Part shown: piece by piece, positions 45,539 through 52,888 of the stretch
How positions within the stretch are numbered: position 1 is the stretch's first letter
How the letters are laid out: every line of letters starts with the position of its first letter
Assembly: GCF_006539685.1 (NCBI RefSeq)
Contig: NZ_BJNM01000001.1
Coordinates: 155,529 to 219,528 of the forward strand
DNA: 64,000 nt
Source: Gluconobacter oxydans
GTDB lineage: Bacteria > Pseudomonadota > Alphaproteobacteria > Acetobacterales > Acetobacteraceae
Direction: 5' to 3'
Position numbers and translations under genes: made by a program
The notes under the pieces: generated by a model
What the model was told of the DNA's origin: nothing
Database searches by the model: none
Seen by the model: the letters and a program-made list of their open reading frames with translations, nothing else

Positions 45539-46018
45539 TCAGTCCGCGGCGATATCAGCCACTTTGGCATCCGTGGCGCGCTGGGCATCCGCCGGCGTGA
45601 TCCGCACGACAAAACCCTGACCGCCCGCATTGATATAGACATGCTCGCGCGGCATCGCGTCCTGCGAGATGACCACGGGGATCAGCGTTTTCGAACCGAA
45701 CGGGCTGGTCCCGCCGGACTGGAACCCTGTCAGTTCCTGCGCCTTCTCGGGGTTCATCATCCGCGCATTGCGCCCGTCGAACAGCGCCGCAACCTTCTTC
45801 AGGTTCATCCGCTGATGAGCCGGGGCCACCACGCAGACCGGCTGCTTCTTGTCCACTTCGACCACCAGCGTCTTGAGCACGTCTTCGGGTGCTACGCCGA
45901 TGGCCTCGGCCGCCTGCATCCCGATCAGCCCGCCATTGGGGGCGTATTCGTAATCATGCACGCTGAAGGGAATGTTTTTCGCTGCCAGAAAGGCCGTTGC
46001 AGCTGTTTCGCGGGTCAT
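45539..46018 (-). CDS. ybaK: Cys-tRNA(Pro)/Cys-tRNA(Cys) deacylase YbaK
   Basis: A 160-residue YbaK/EbsC protein. It has the editing-domain pattern ALKTLVVEVD-like VLKTLVVEVDKKQPVCVVAP, RMNLKKVAALFDGRNARM (conserved Lys) and TGFQSGGTSPFGSK. It clears cysteine mischarged on tRNA-Pro. The start MTRETAATAF at 46018 has GGAG eight bases upstream. It is the first gene of a two-gene operon with the DUF2075 ATPase. Confidence 0.93.
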   Translation of the reverse strand: MTRETAATAFLAAKNIPFSVHDYEYAPNGGLIGMQAAEAIGVAPEDVLKTLVVEVDKKQPVCVVAPAHQRMNLKKVAALFDGRNARMMNPEKAQELTGFQSGGTSPFGSKTLIPVVISQDAMPREHVYINAGGQGFVVRITPADAQRATDAKVADIAAD

Positions 46019-46331
46019 GTGAGCGCTCCGTTGCCAGAAACAGGTCTCCACGGGCCGGGCGGCTGACACCGGTCAGGATCAGTCCCGGCAGGACCTGCAA
46101 TATTCTGACATCTATATGGAGGCCTGGAACCCGATTGGCAACACGACGCTTTACTTGAGAAGCGTCCACGCCCCGGGCCCTGTTTCAGGGGCGGAGAGAT
46201 GTATCGTTATTCATGGGACGGGTGCCATTTTTTCTGTTATGGTTTAGCGGTAAAGATATTCCGGAGAAGTCGGGATCCGGGAGAATCGGCATGAGTGCCC
46301 GGCCAGTTGAAACCCTGTCGTGAGGTTAACC
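46019..46331. other. 313-bp divergent intergenic region
   Basis: No gene is supported. A perfect dyad (GACGCTT, 8-nt spacer, AAGCGTC; 46145-46166) is followed by a G+C-rich hairpin (CCCTG-TTT-CAGGG; 46178-46190). An A+T-rich stretch near 46228-46258 probably holds the promoter of the isomerase gene. The dyad is a candidate operator, possibly for the DeoR protein encoded downstream. Confidence 0.5.
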
Positions 46332-47120
46332 GTGGATCAGAAAACCGTCTGGATCGGGACGAACTGGAAAATGAACAAGGGCCCCGCCGAAGCCGTTGCG
46401 GCGGCCCGGGCCCTTGCGGCTTTTCGTCCCCCCGAGGGCGTTCGGACCTTCGTGAATCCGCCGTTCACGTCTCTGAAAGACGTGAGCGCGGTCCTTCAGG
46501 ACAGCCCCATGATCGTGGGCGCGCAGAACATGTTCTGGGAAGACAGCGGCGCCTGGACCGGGGAAATTTCCGCGCCGATGATCGCCGAATGCGGCGCGTC
46601 CATGGTGGTGATCGGCCATTCGGAACGCCGGCAGCATTTCGGCGAGACGGACTGGACGGTGAACCTCAAGGTCCGCGCGGCTCTGAAGCACGGTCTGCAG
46701 CCGCTGGTCTGCATCGGCGATACGCTGGACGAGTTCGAATTCGGGGTCTCGCAGGAAACGCTGGCCCGGCAGGCGAAAATCGCACTGCACGGGCTGTCGC
46801 AGGAGGATTTCGCCCGGGTTCTGATCGCCTATGAGCCGGTCTGGGCCATTGGTGCGGCAGGCCGCCCGGCAGAAGCCCCGTTCGTGTCGCAGATCCATAC
46901 GAAACTGCGCGCCGTGATGCAGGACATCACCGGCCCCGACAGCACCGTGCGGATCCCGCTGCTCTATGGCGGCAGCGTGTCGCAGGCCAATATCCGCGAC
47001 TATGTCGCCCTGCCGGATGTGGATGGCGTGCTGATCGGCCGCGCAGGCTGGGAGCCTGCGGATTTCATGAAACTGATCGACAGCGTCAGCACGCTGGTCT
47101 CTGCCAGGGTGGATGCCTGA
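46332..47120 (+). CDS. tpiA: triosephosphate isomerase family protein (TpiA or EryH-like)
   Basis: A 262-residue TIM: GTNWKMNKGPAEAV (catalytic Lys), VIGHSERRQHFGETD (catalytic His), IAYEPVWAIG (catalytic Glu) and LYGGSVSQANIRDYVALPDV. All active-site residues are present. GAQNMFWEDSGAWTGEIS is a form also seen in the TpiA2/EryH tetrulose-phosphate isomerases. The substrate is therefore either dihydroxyacetone phosphate or a tetrulose phosphate. The start GTG 46332 has GAGGT five bases upstream; GTG 46320 is possible. The stop overlaps the deoR-type start by one base. Confidence 0.88.
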   Translation: MDQKTVWIGTNWKMNKGPAEAVAAARALAAFRPPEGVRTFVNPPFTSLKDVSAVLQDSPMIVGAQNMFWEDSGAWTGEISAPMIAECGASMVVIGHSERRQHFGETDWTVNLKVRAALKHGLQPLVCIGDTLDEFEFGVSQETLARQAKIALHGLSQEDFARVLIAYEPVWAIGAAGRPAEAPFVSQIHTKLRAVMQDITGPDSTVRIPLLYGGSVSQANIRDYVALPDVDGVLIGRAGWEPADFMKLIDSVSTLVSARVDA

Positions 47121-47941
47121 TGAATGCCGTGCTCGTGGAAGGGCAGGTTCTGTCTGGCCGCCGGCGCGGGATCCTTGACTATGTCACGGAGCGGGGCGTG
47201 GTGCCGGTCGGAGATCTTCTGGAGCGGTTTTCGCTAAGCCGGGCCTCGATCAACCGGGACCTTCTGGCCCTGTCCGCGCAGGGCCTGCTCCGCCGGATCG
47301 GGCCGGACATCACGGCCCTGCCGAGCGCAAGCTCATCGGGGAGCGTGGTGTACCGCGCGCGGCAGGCCGTTGCGCAGAAACAGGCCATCGCCGCGCTCGC
47401 AGCCTCCCTGATCAGTCCGGGCGATACGGTGGCGCTCGATGATTCCACAACGGTACGGGCGATGGCAGACAGCCTCTCCGCCATCGCGCCGCTGACGGTC
47501 GTGACCAACAGCCTGGGGCTCGGCACGCGTCTGGGAGCCTGCGAGACGCTCGGCCTGATCGGTCTGGGCGGACGGTACAGCCCGACATTCGAAGCCTTCG
47601 TGGGGATGGTCTGCGAACAGAGCGTGATGTCCATGCGCATCGACCTGGCCTTCGTCTCCGCTGCTGCCATCCACGGCCTGACGGCCTATCATCAGGTCGA
47701 GGAAGTCATCCGCGCCAAGCAGGCCCTGATGGCGGTGGCGGACGCCCGCGTGCTTCTGGTGGACAGCGGAAAGTTCGGCAACTCGGCCATGAGCCGGCTG
47801 GCGTTACTTTCCGAGTTCGACGTGGTGATCACCGATGACGGCATTGATCCCGCTTACGCCGCAATGCTGCGCGACGCGGGCGTAACGCTGAAGATCGCGG
47901 CCGTGTCCCCGCCTGTGGAGAGTGCTCTTACTGCGGGGTGA
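47120..47941 (+). CDS. DeoR/GlpR-family transcriptional regulator
   Basis: A 273-residue regulator. The N-terminal HTH (RRGILDYVTERGVVPVGDLL, then LSRASINRDLLALSAQGLLRR) is followed by the sugar-phosphate-sensing DeoRC domain (DTVALDDSTTVRAMADSL, VTNSLGLGTRL, LLVDSGKFGNSAMSRLALL). Its ATG overlaps the isomerase stop (TGATG), so the two are translated together. Such regulators bind phosphorylated intermediates, which fits the isomerase partner. The 3' end overlaps the convergent alpha-E gene by 14 bp. Confidence 0.93.
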   Translation: MNAVLVEGQVLSGRRRGILDYVTERGVVPVGDLLERFSLSRASINRDLLALSAQGLLRRIGPDITALPSASSSGSVVYRARQAVAQKQAIAALAASLISPGDTVALDDSTTVRAMADSLSAIAPLTVVTNSLGLGTRLGACETLGLIGLGGRYSPTFEAFVGMVCEQSVMSMRIDLAFVSAAAIHGLTAYHQVEEVIRAKQALMAVADARVLLVDSGKFGNSAMSRLALLSEFDVVITDDGIDPAYAAMLRDAGVTLKIAAVSPPVESALTAG

Positions 47942-48962
47942 GCGTCTCCTCACGCGTCATGACCGGGGCCGCGGGCCAGAATGTGACCGAAACTTCCGCC
48001 TGCAGGGCCGCCAGCTGGTCCTGGATATAGGTCATGTATTCATGCACCCCGCGGGAAATGATGTCCTCGGCCGTCTGGTCCTCAAGCGTGGCCCGCAGAT
48101 TGATGATGCGCTCCTGAAGCGGGCTGCACTGATGGCGCAGATTGTAATGGGTGGAGAGCGCGGAGAGCGTATTGTCCACCTGACGCAGGTTGAGCATCAG
48201 GGAGCGGGGAAAGCCTTCGTTTTTGAGCAGGAAACCTACGACATTGGCCGGTGTGGTCGTGACGGGTTGTAGGCGTCGGAACGCGTGATACGCCGCTGCC
48301 GAGCGCAGGACGGAACCCCACTGTGTGATGTCCATCTGCGAGCCGGAGGTCTCCCCGCTGGGGAGGAGCGTATGATAACGGATGTCGATCAGGCGGGTGA
48401 TCTGATCGGAGCGCTCCAGATATTTCCCGAGCAGATAGAACAGCCAGGCCTGATCGCGGTAGAGCGTGCCTTCGGTAATGCCGAAATGGGTCTGGCAGTC
48501 CTGTTTGAGGCGGTTGCATAGCCCAGATAGGCCATGGCGCCGGATGTCCGGGGTGGAAAGCTCCATCATGCTCCGGGTGAAGACGTTGAGCTGCATCCAC
48601 ATCTCGGTGGAAATCAGCGGCCTCGCCGAGCGTGCATTCTCGCGGACCATGTGCGCCATGGCGCGGATGGAGGTCGGGTTCGCGCTTTCGGTAATGTAGA
48701 AGGCGAGGATGTTCTCTTCCGTCGCGGGCAGGGGATAGATCGCGGCGTAGCACTCCTCGTCCGAATTGATCTGAAGGATCGAATCCCAGCCAGGGCTGCC
48801 ATCGGGGTTGCGGACAAAGGCTTCCGTGACTTCCAGAAGACGCGCGAGGTTCTCGATCCGCTCCATGTAGCGGGCAAGCCACATCATGCTTTCGCCATAG
48901 CGCGACAGCAGCATGTTCAGATTGGCGAGCATGGCGGGAAAACGTGTGCCGGTCTGTGTCAT
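47928..48962 (-). CDS. alpha-E domain protein
   Basis: A 344-residue, almost wholly helical protein of the alpha-E family (COG2307): MLSRYGESMMWLARYMERIE at the start, SIRAMAHMVRENARSARP, then LYRDQAWLFYLLGKYLERSD and TRLIDIRYHTLLPS. The biochemical role is not known; it is a constant partner of circularly permuted ATP-grasp ligases. Its ATG overlaps the stop of the ATP-grasp gene (ATGA), so the two are coupled. The frame extending to 49133 is not used. Confidence 0.9.
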   Translation of the reverse strand: MTQTGTRFPAMLANLNMLLSRYGESMMWLARYMERIENLARLLEVTEAFVRNPDGSPGWDSILQINSDEECYAAIYPLPATEENILAFYITESANPTSIRAMAHMVRENARSARPLISTEMWMQLNVFTRSMMELSTPDIRRHGLSGLCNRLKQDCQTHFGITEGTLYRDQAWLFYLLGKYLERSDQITRLIDIRYHTLLPSGETSGSQMDITQWGSVLRSAAAYHAFRRLQPVTTTPANVVGFLLKNEGFPRSLMLNLRQVDNTLSALSTHYNLRHQCSPLQERIINLRATLEDQTAEDIISRGVHEYMTYIQDQLAALQAEVSVTFWPAAPVMTREETLTPQ

Positions 48963-50473
48963 CGGGCCATCACCCATGTATCTTTCGAGCCGCCGCCCTG
49001 AGAGGAATTGACGACCAGCGAGCCCTTGCGCAGGGCCACGCGGGACAGTCCGCCGGGGAGAACCCATGTGTTGTGTCCGGTCAGGGCGAACGGCCGGAGA
49101 TCCACATGCCGCGCCTCGACCCCGCTGGGACACAGCGTCGGGGAGACGGACAGATCGATGACGGGCTGGCTGATATAGTTGGACGGGTCCTCCAGCAGCT
49201 TGGCGCGGAACTCGTCCAGTTCGGTCTGCGTGGCCTGCGAGCCGATCAGCAGACCATAGCCGCCGGACTCGCCAACCGGCTTGATGACCAGCTTGTCCAT
49301 ATTGGCCAGCGTATAGGCCAGACCTTCCTCCTCGGCGCAGATATTGGTCTGTACGCTGTCGAGAATGGGATCTTCGCCCAGATAGTAACGGATAAGACGC
49401 GGCATATAGGCATAAACGGCCTTGTCATCCGCCACACCGGTTCCGAGCGCATTGGCCAGCGTGACATTCCCGCGCCGATAGGCTTCCACAAGCCCCGGCA
49501 CGCCGAGCATGCTGTCGGGGTTGAAGGCCAGCGGGTCCAGAAACTCGTCGTTCAGGCGGCGGTAGATCGAATGGACCGGGCGAAGTCCTGCCACGGTCCG
49601 CATATAGACGCGATGGTTCTCAACGATCAGATCCCGCCCTTCAACAAGCGGCACTCCCATCTCGCGCGCCAGAAAAACATGCTCGAAATAGGCGGAATTA
49701 TAGATACCCGGCGAGAACAGCACGACCTGCGGATCACTCACGCCCTCGGGTGCGACCTCGCACAGCGTCTGGTGCAGCCTCAGCCCATATTCTTCGACCG
49801 ATCGCAGAGGCATGCCCGACGCCAGATCCGGCATCAGCCGCAGCATCATGTGCCGGTTCTCGATGACATAAGACACACCCGATGGCGTGCGGGCATTGTC
49901 TTCAAGCACCATGAAACGCCCGCTGCGGTCGCGGATCAGATCGGTCCCGTTGATATGGACATAGACGTCGCCAGGCACGCGCACGCCGACCATGGCTTCG
50001 CAGTAATTCGGATTGTTGAGCACCAGATCGGCGGGGATGATGCCGTCCCGCAGGACATGGCGCTCATGATAGATGTCCCGCAGGAACAGATTGAGCGCTT
50101 TGACGCGCTGCTGCACGCCACGGTCGATATGGTCCCATTCCGCAGCCGTAAGGACACGGGGGATTATGTCGAAAGGCAGGATGCGGTCGATCGCTTCGCG
50201 GTCGGAATAGACCGTAAAAGTAATGCCCAGACGATAGAGCTGCGCTTCCGCAGTGTTTGTGCGATGGCGCAGTTCGGCAAGATCGAACCCCGCGAGACGG
50301 TCACGAACGGTCTGAAGGCTCGAGGGGAGCGCATCTGTCCGGTTCATGAGTTCGCAGAAAAAATCCGGCGTGTCATAGGCAGCGAACATCCCGGCCGCAC
50401 TTTTGGGAGCAGCACTGGCCGGAGAAGCGCTGGCAGAAGCGGGACTGGGAGACTGCAAAACCGGCCTGTTCAT
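48959..50473 (-). CDS. circularly permuted type 2 ATP-grasp protein
   Basis: A 504-residue ligase-like protein (COG2308). It shows FDIIPRVLTAAEWDHIDRGV, RALNLFLRDIYHE-like VKALNLFLRDIYHERHVLR, GRFMVLEDNARTPSGVSYV, DKAVYAYMPRLIRYYLGEDP and a MDKLVIKPVGESGGYG nucleotide-binding loop. The family is predicted to join amino acids or peptides with ATP. An Ala/Ser/Pro-rich 25-residue N terminus precedes the domain. The start at 50473 has GAGG eight bases upstream; the frame continues to 50587. It heads an operon with the alpha-E gene and is divergent from the transglutaminase/metallopeptidase operon. Confidence 0.9.
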   Translation of the reverse strand: MNRPVLQSPSPASASASPASAAPKSAAGMFAAYDTPDFFCELMNRTDALPSSLQTVRDRLAGFDLAELRHRTNTAEAQLYRLGITFTVYSDREAIDRILPFDIIPRVLTAAEWDHIDRGVQQRVKALNLFLRDIYHERHVLRDGIIPADLVLNNPNYCEAMVGVRVPGDVYVHINGTDLIRDRSGRFMVLEDNARTPSGVSYVIENRHMMLRLMPDLASGMPLRSVEEYGLRLHQTLCEVAPEGVSDPQVVLFSPGIYNSAYFEHVFLAREMGVPLVEGRDLIVENHRVYMRTVAGLRPVHSIYRRLNDEFLDPLAFNPDSMLGVPGLVEAYRRGNVTLANALGTGVADDKAVYAYMPRLIRYYLGEDPILDSVQTNICAEEEGLAYTLANMDKLVIKPVGESGGYGLLIGSQATQTELDEFRAKLLEDPSNYISQPVIDLSVSPTLCPSGVEARHVDLRPFALTGHNTWVLPGGLSRVALRKGSLVVNSSQGGGSKDTWVMAR

Positions 50474-50770
50474 TCTCTGCCTCACAACCCTGTTCATCGC
50501 CGGCCCTGTGCCGATGGAAAACCCGATCAGCCGTGCCGGTTCATTACGATATTTTATTAACGGAGCAAGATTCCAGCGCTTTGCCAAGCGTGAAATTTTC
50601 CATTTGGACGGACCGGGAAAAGTCCGGCGGAAATTGTTGCGGTTCCCGGGAAGACTGATAGGGTAATGTTTCGACTGCTGTCAGACCCAATGGTTGCCGG
50701 AACGGGATGGCCCGAAAATCACGTGTCTGAATACGAGTATCTGAAACCGTTTCCACAGGGCCGCCTGAGC
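50474..50770. other. 297-bp divergent promoter region of the ATP-grasp cluster
   Basis: It separates the two halves of the four-gene cluster. No gene or clear operator was recognised, although an in-frame ATG at 50666 (after GATAGGGTA) could extend the transglutaminase by 35 residues. Shared regulation of both operons is plausible. Confidence 0.5.
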
Positions 50771-51661
50771 ATGAATTCCCGCGTCATACTGCGCCACCAG
50801 ACCCGATATCAGTATGACCGGCCCGTCTTCCTGGGGCGTCAGACCGTGCGCCTGTGCCCGGTGCCGCGGGTGCGATCCGCGATCCGCGATTACGCGCTCG
50901 AGGTCTCCCCGGAGAACGTGGACGTAACCTGGCGGCAGGATGCCTATGGCAACCGGGTGGCGGAAGTGCGGGTCCCGGAGCGTGTGACGGGCTTCGACGT
51001 TTCGGTCCGCATGGACGTGGATCTGGGCGCCCGGCCAACCCTGTCCGCGCTTGCGGAAGCGCCGGTCTGTACCGCCTATCGCGATGTGGACGCGGCCGGC
51101 GCGCAGGTGTCGCGCTTCGTCGAATCCTGGCGGATGGCGGGAGCGGAAAAGACCTCGGAAGCCGTGGCGGATCTCAACCGCGCCGTGGCGGAGCACCTGA
51201 CCTATCAGCGCCGGCTTGAGCCGGGAGTCTGGACACCCGAAGAGACGCTGCAGCGGCAAAGCGGATCGTGCCGGGACAGTGCGTGGCTGCTGGTGACGGT
51301 TCTGCGCCATCTGGGATTTTCGGCGCGCTTCGTGTCCGGCTACCTGATCCAGTCGGATGCCGCCGAGGGTCTGAACTGCGATCTGCATGCCTGGGCCGAA
51401 GCCTGGATCCCCGGAGAGGGCTGGATCGGCTTTGATACGACCTCGGGGCTGGTGGTGGCGCAGCGTCACATTCCGCTGGCGGTGGCTGGCCGGCCCGAGG
51501 AAGCCGCGCCCATTTCCGGAATGCTGGACCGCTGCCGCGCCACGTTCGACGTGACGATGCGCGCGGAGCCCCTTCTGTCCGGGCGCGAGGCCCCGGAACT
51601 GGCCCCGGAACTGGCGATGATCGGGCAACCCGGTGTAATGCGATCCCATGAAGCTCTTTGA
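50771..51661 (+). CDS. transglutaminase-like cysteine peptidase family protein
   Basis: A 296-residue protein (COG1305). The N-terminal bacterial transglutaminase-like beta domain (LRHQTRYQYDRPVFLGRQTV) is followed by the catalytic core: Cys in RQSGSCRDSAWLLVTVLRHL, His in DLHAWAEAWIPGEGWIGFD and Asp in FDTTSG. It may hydrolyse or transfer peptide amide bonds. It overlaps the metallopeptidase gene by 14 bp. It is cytoplasmic by sequence (no signal), as is typical in this cluster. The start at 50771 gives the usual N terminus. Confidence 0.92.
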   Translation: MNSRVILRHQTRYQYDRPVFLGRQTVRLCPVPRVRSAIRDYALEVSPENVDVTWRQDAYGNRVAEVRVPERVTGFDVSVRMDVDLGARPTLSALAEAPVCTAYRDVDAAGAQVSRFVESWRMAGAEKTSEAVADLNRAVAEHLTYQRRLEPGVWTPEETLQRQSGSCRDSAWLLVTVLRHLGFSARFVSGYLIQSDAAEGLNCDLHAWAEAWIPGEGWIGFDTTSGLVVAQRHIPLAVAGRPEEAAPISGMLDRCRATFDVTMRAEPLLSGREAPELAPELAMIGQPGVMRSHEAL

Positions 51662-52724
51662 GTGCCAGTCCTGCGGCCAGATCCTCTTTTTTGAAAATAC
51701 GGTCTGCGAGCATTGCCGCCGTGCAGTCGGATATCTGCCCGAGCAGTCGCTGCTGACGGCGCTGGACCCGGCCGGGGACCGGTTGTGGCATCCGCTGGAG
51801 CCATCGGTGAAACACGAACAGGTCCTGTACTGTTCCAATCATGACGATGACGTCTGCAACTGGCTGACGACGCCGGATGCGACAGGGGGCAGGTCGTTCT
51901 GTCTGGCCTGCCGGTTCAACCGGACGATCCCGAACCTCGACATCCCCGGAAATCTTGAGCGCTGGCGGAAGATCGAGGTCGCCAAGCACCGCCTGTTCTA
52001 CACGCTGCTGCGCCTGAAACTGCCGCTGAAGGACCGGCGTCAGGACCCCGAAAACGGACTGGTGTTCGATTTCCTCGACGATGCGCCGGACGGCTCATCC
52101 TCCGTCATGACCGGACATGCCAACGGCGTCATCACCATCGCCATGCGCGAAGCCGATGATGCGTCGCGTGAGCGCATGCGCGTTGAGATGGGGGAGTATT
52201 ACCGCACCCTTCTGGGGCATTTCCGGCACGAAATCGGGCATTATTACTGGAATGTGCTGGTGCGCGACGCCGGACGCCTCGACGAGTGCCGGGCGGTGTT
52301 CGGCGATGACCGCGCGGATTACCAGAAGGCGCTCCAGGTCTATTACGACAGCCCCACACCGCCCGACTGGCAGGACAGCCATGTCAGCGTCTACGCCACG
52401 TCCCACCCCTGGGAGGACTTTGCCGAGACCTGGGCGCATTACCTGCATATCGTCTCCACGCTGGAGACAGCCTGTGCGTTCGGCGTGAGCGTGGATCCGC
52501 GGGTGCCCGGGATCGGCCATGCCTCGGGCCGCACACTGGGTGACCCGTACACGCAAGCCCCCTTCGAAGACATCATGCAGGCCTGGCTGCCGCTGACCTA
52601 TGCGGTAAACAGTCTGAACCGCTCCATGGGGCTGGCGGATTTCTATCCGTTCGTGCTGACCGCCGGGATCATGCACAAGCTGGCCTTCATCCATCGCCTG
52701 ATCCGCGAGAGCCAGCCCGCCTGA
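51648..52724 (+). CDS. zinc-ribbon putative metallopeptidase (COG4307)
   Basis: A 358-residue protein. An N-terminal zinc ribbon (Cys-6/9 and Cys-20/23) and further Cys pairs (FCLAC) precede a metallopeptidase-like domain with HEIGH at 194-198, preceded by LLGHFR. A distal DFAETWAHYLHIV segment (Glu/His) could provide the third ligand. It is the constant fourth member of ATP-grasp/alpha-E/transglutaminase loci. The substrate is unknown; release or trimming of the peptide made by the ligase is the obvious guess. It is co-translated with the transglutaminase. Confidence 0.9.
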   Translation: MKLFECQSCGQILFFENTVCEHCRRAVGYLPEQSLLTALDPAGDRLWHPLEPSVKHEQVLYCSNHDDDVCNWLTTPDATGGRSFCLACRFNRTIPNLDIPGNLERWRKIEVAKHRLFYTLLRLKLPLKDRRQDPENGLVFDFLDDAPDGSSSVMTGHANGVITIAMREADDASRERMRVEMGEYYRTLLGHFRHEIGHYYWNVLVRDAGRLDECRAVFGDDRADYQKALQVYYDSPTPPDWQDSHVSVYATSHPWEDFAETWAHYLHIVSTLETACAFGVSVDPRVPGIGHASGRTLGDPYTQAPFEDIMQAWLPLTYAVNSLNRSMGLADFYPFVLTAGIMHKLAFIHRLIRESQPA

Positions 52725-52888
52725 AGGCCGGGTTTATCAGGACGCTTGCCGTCCGGTTGCGCAGCGCATATCGTGCCGCCTCCGGGATCGGGCCCGGTGT
52801 TGTCCCGGAACGATCAACTTCCGACTTCCGATACTGATCCGAACCCGTTTCCGCGCCATCCCTGCTAGCCCGCTCAGGTGGACTGTCT

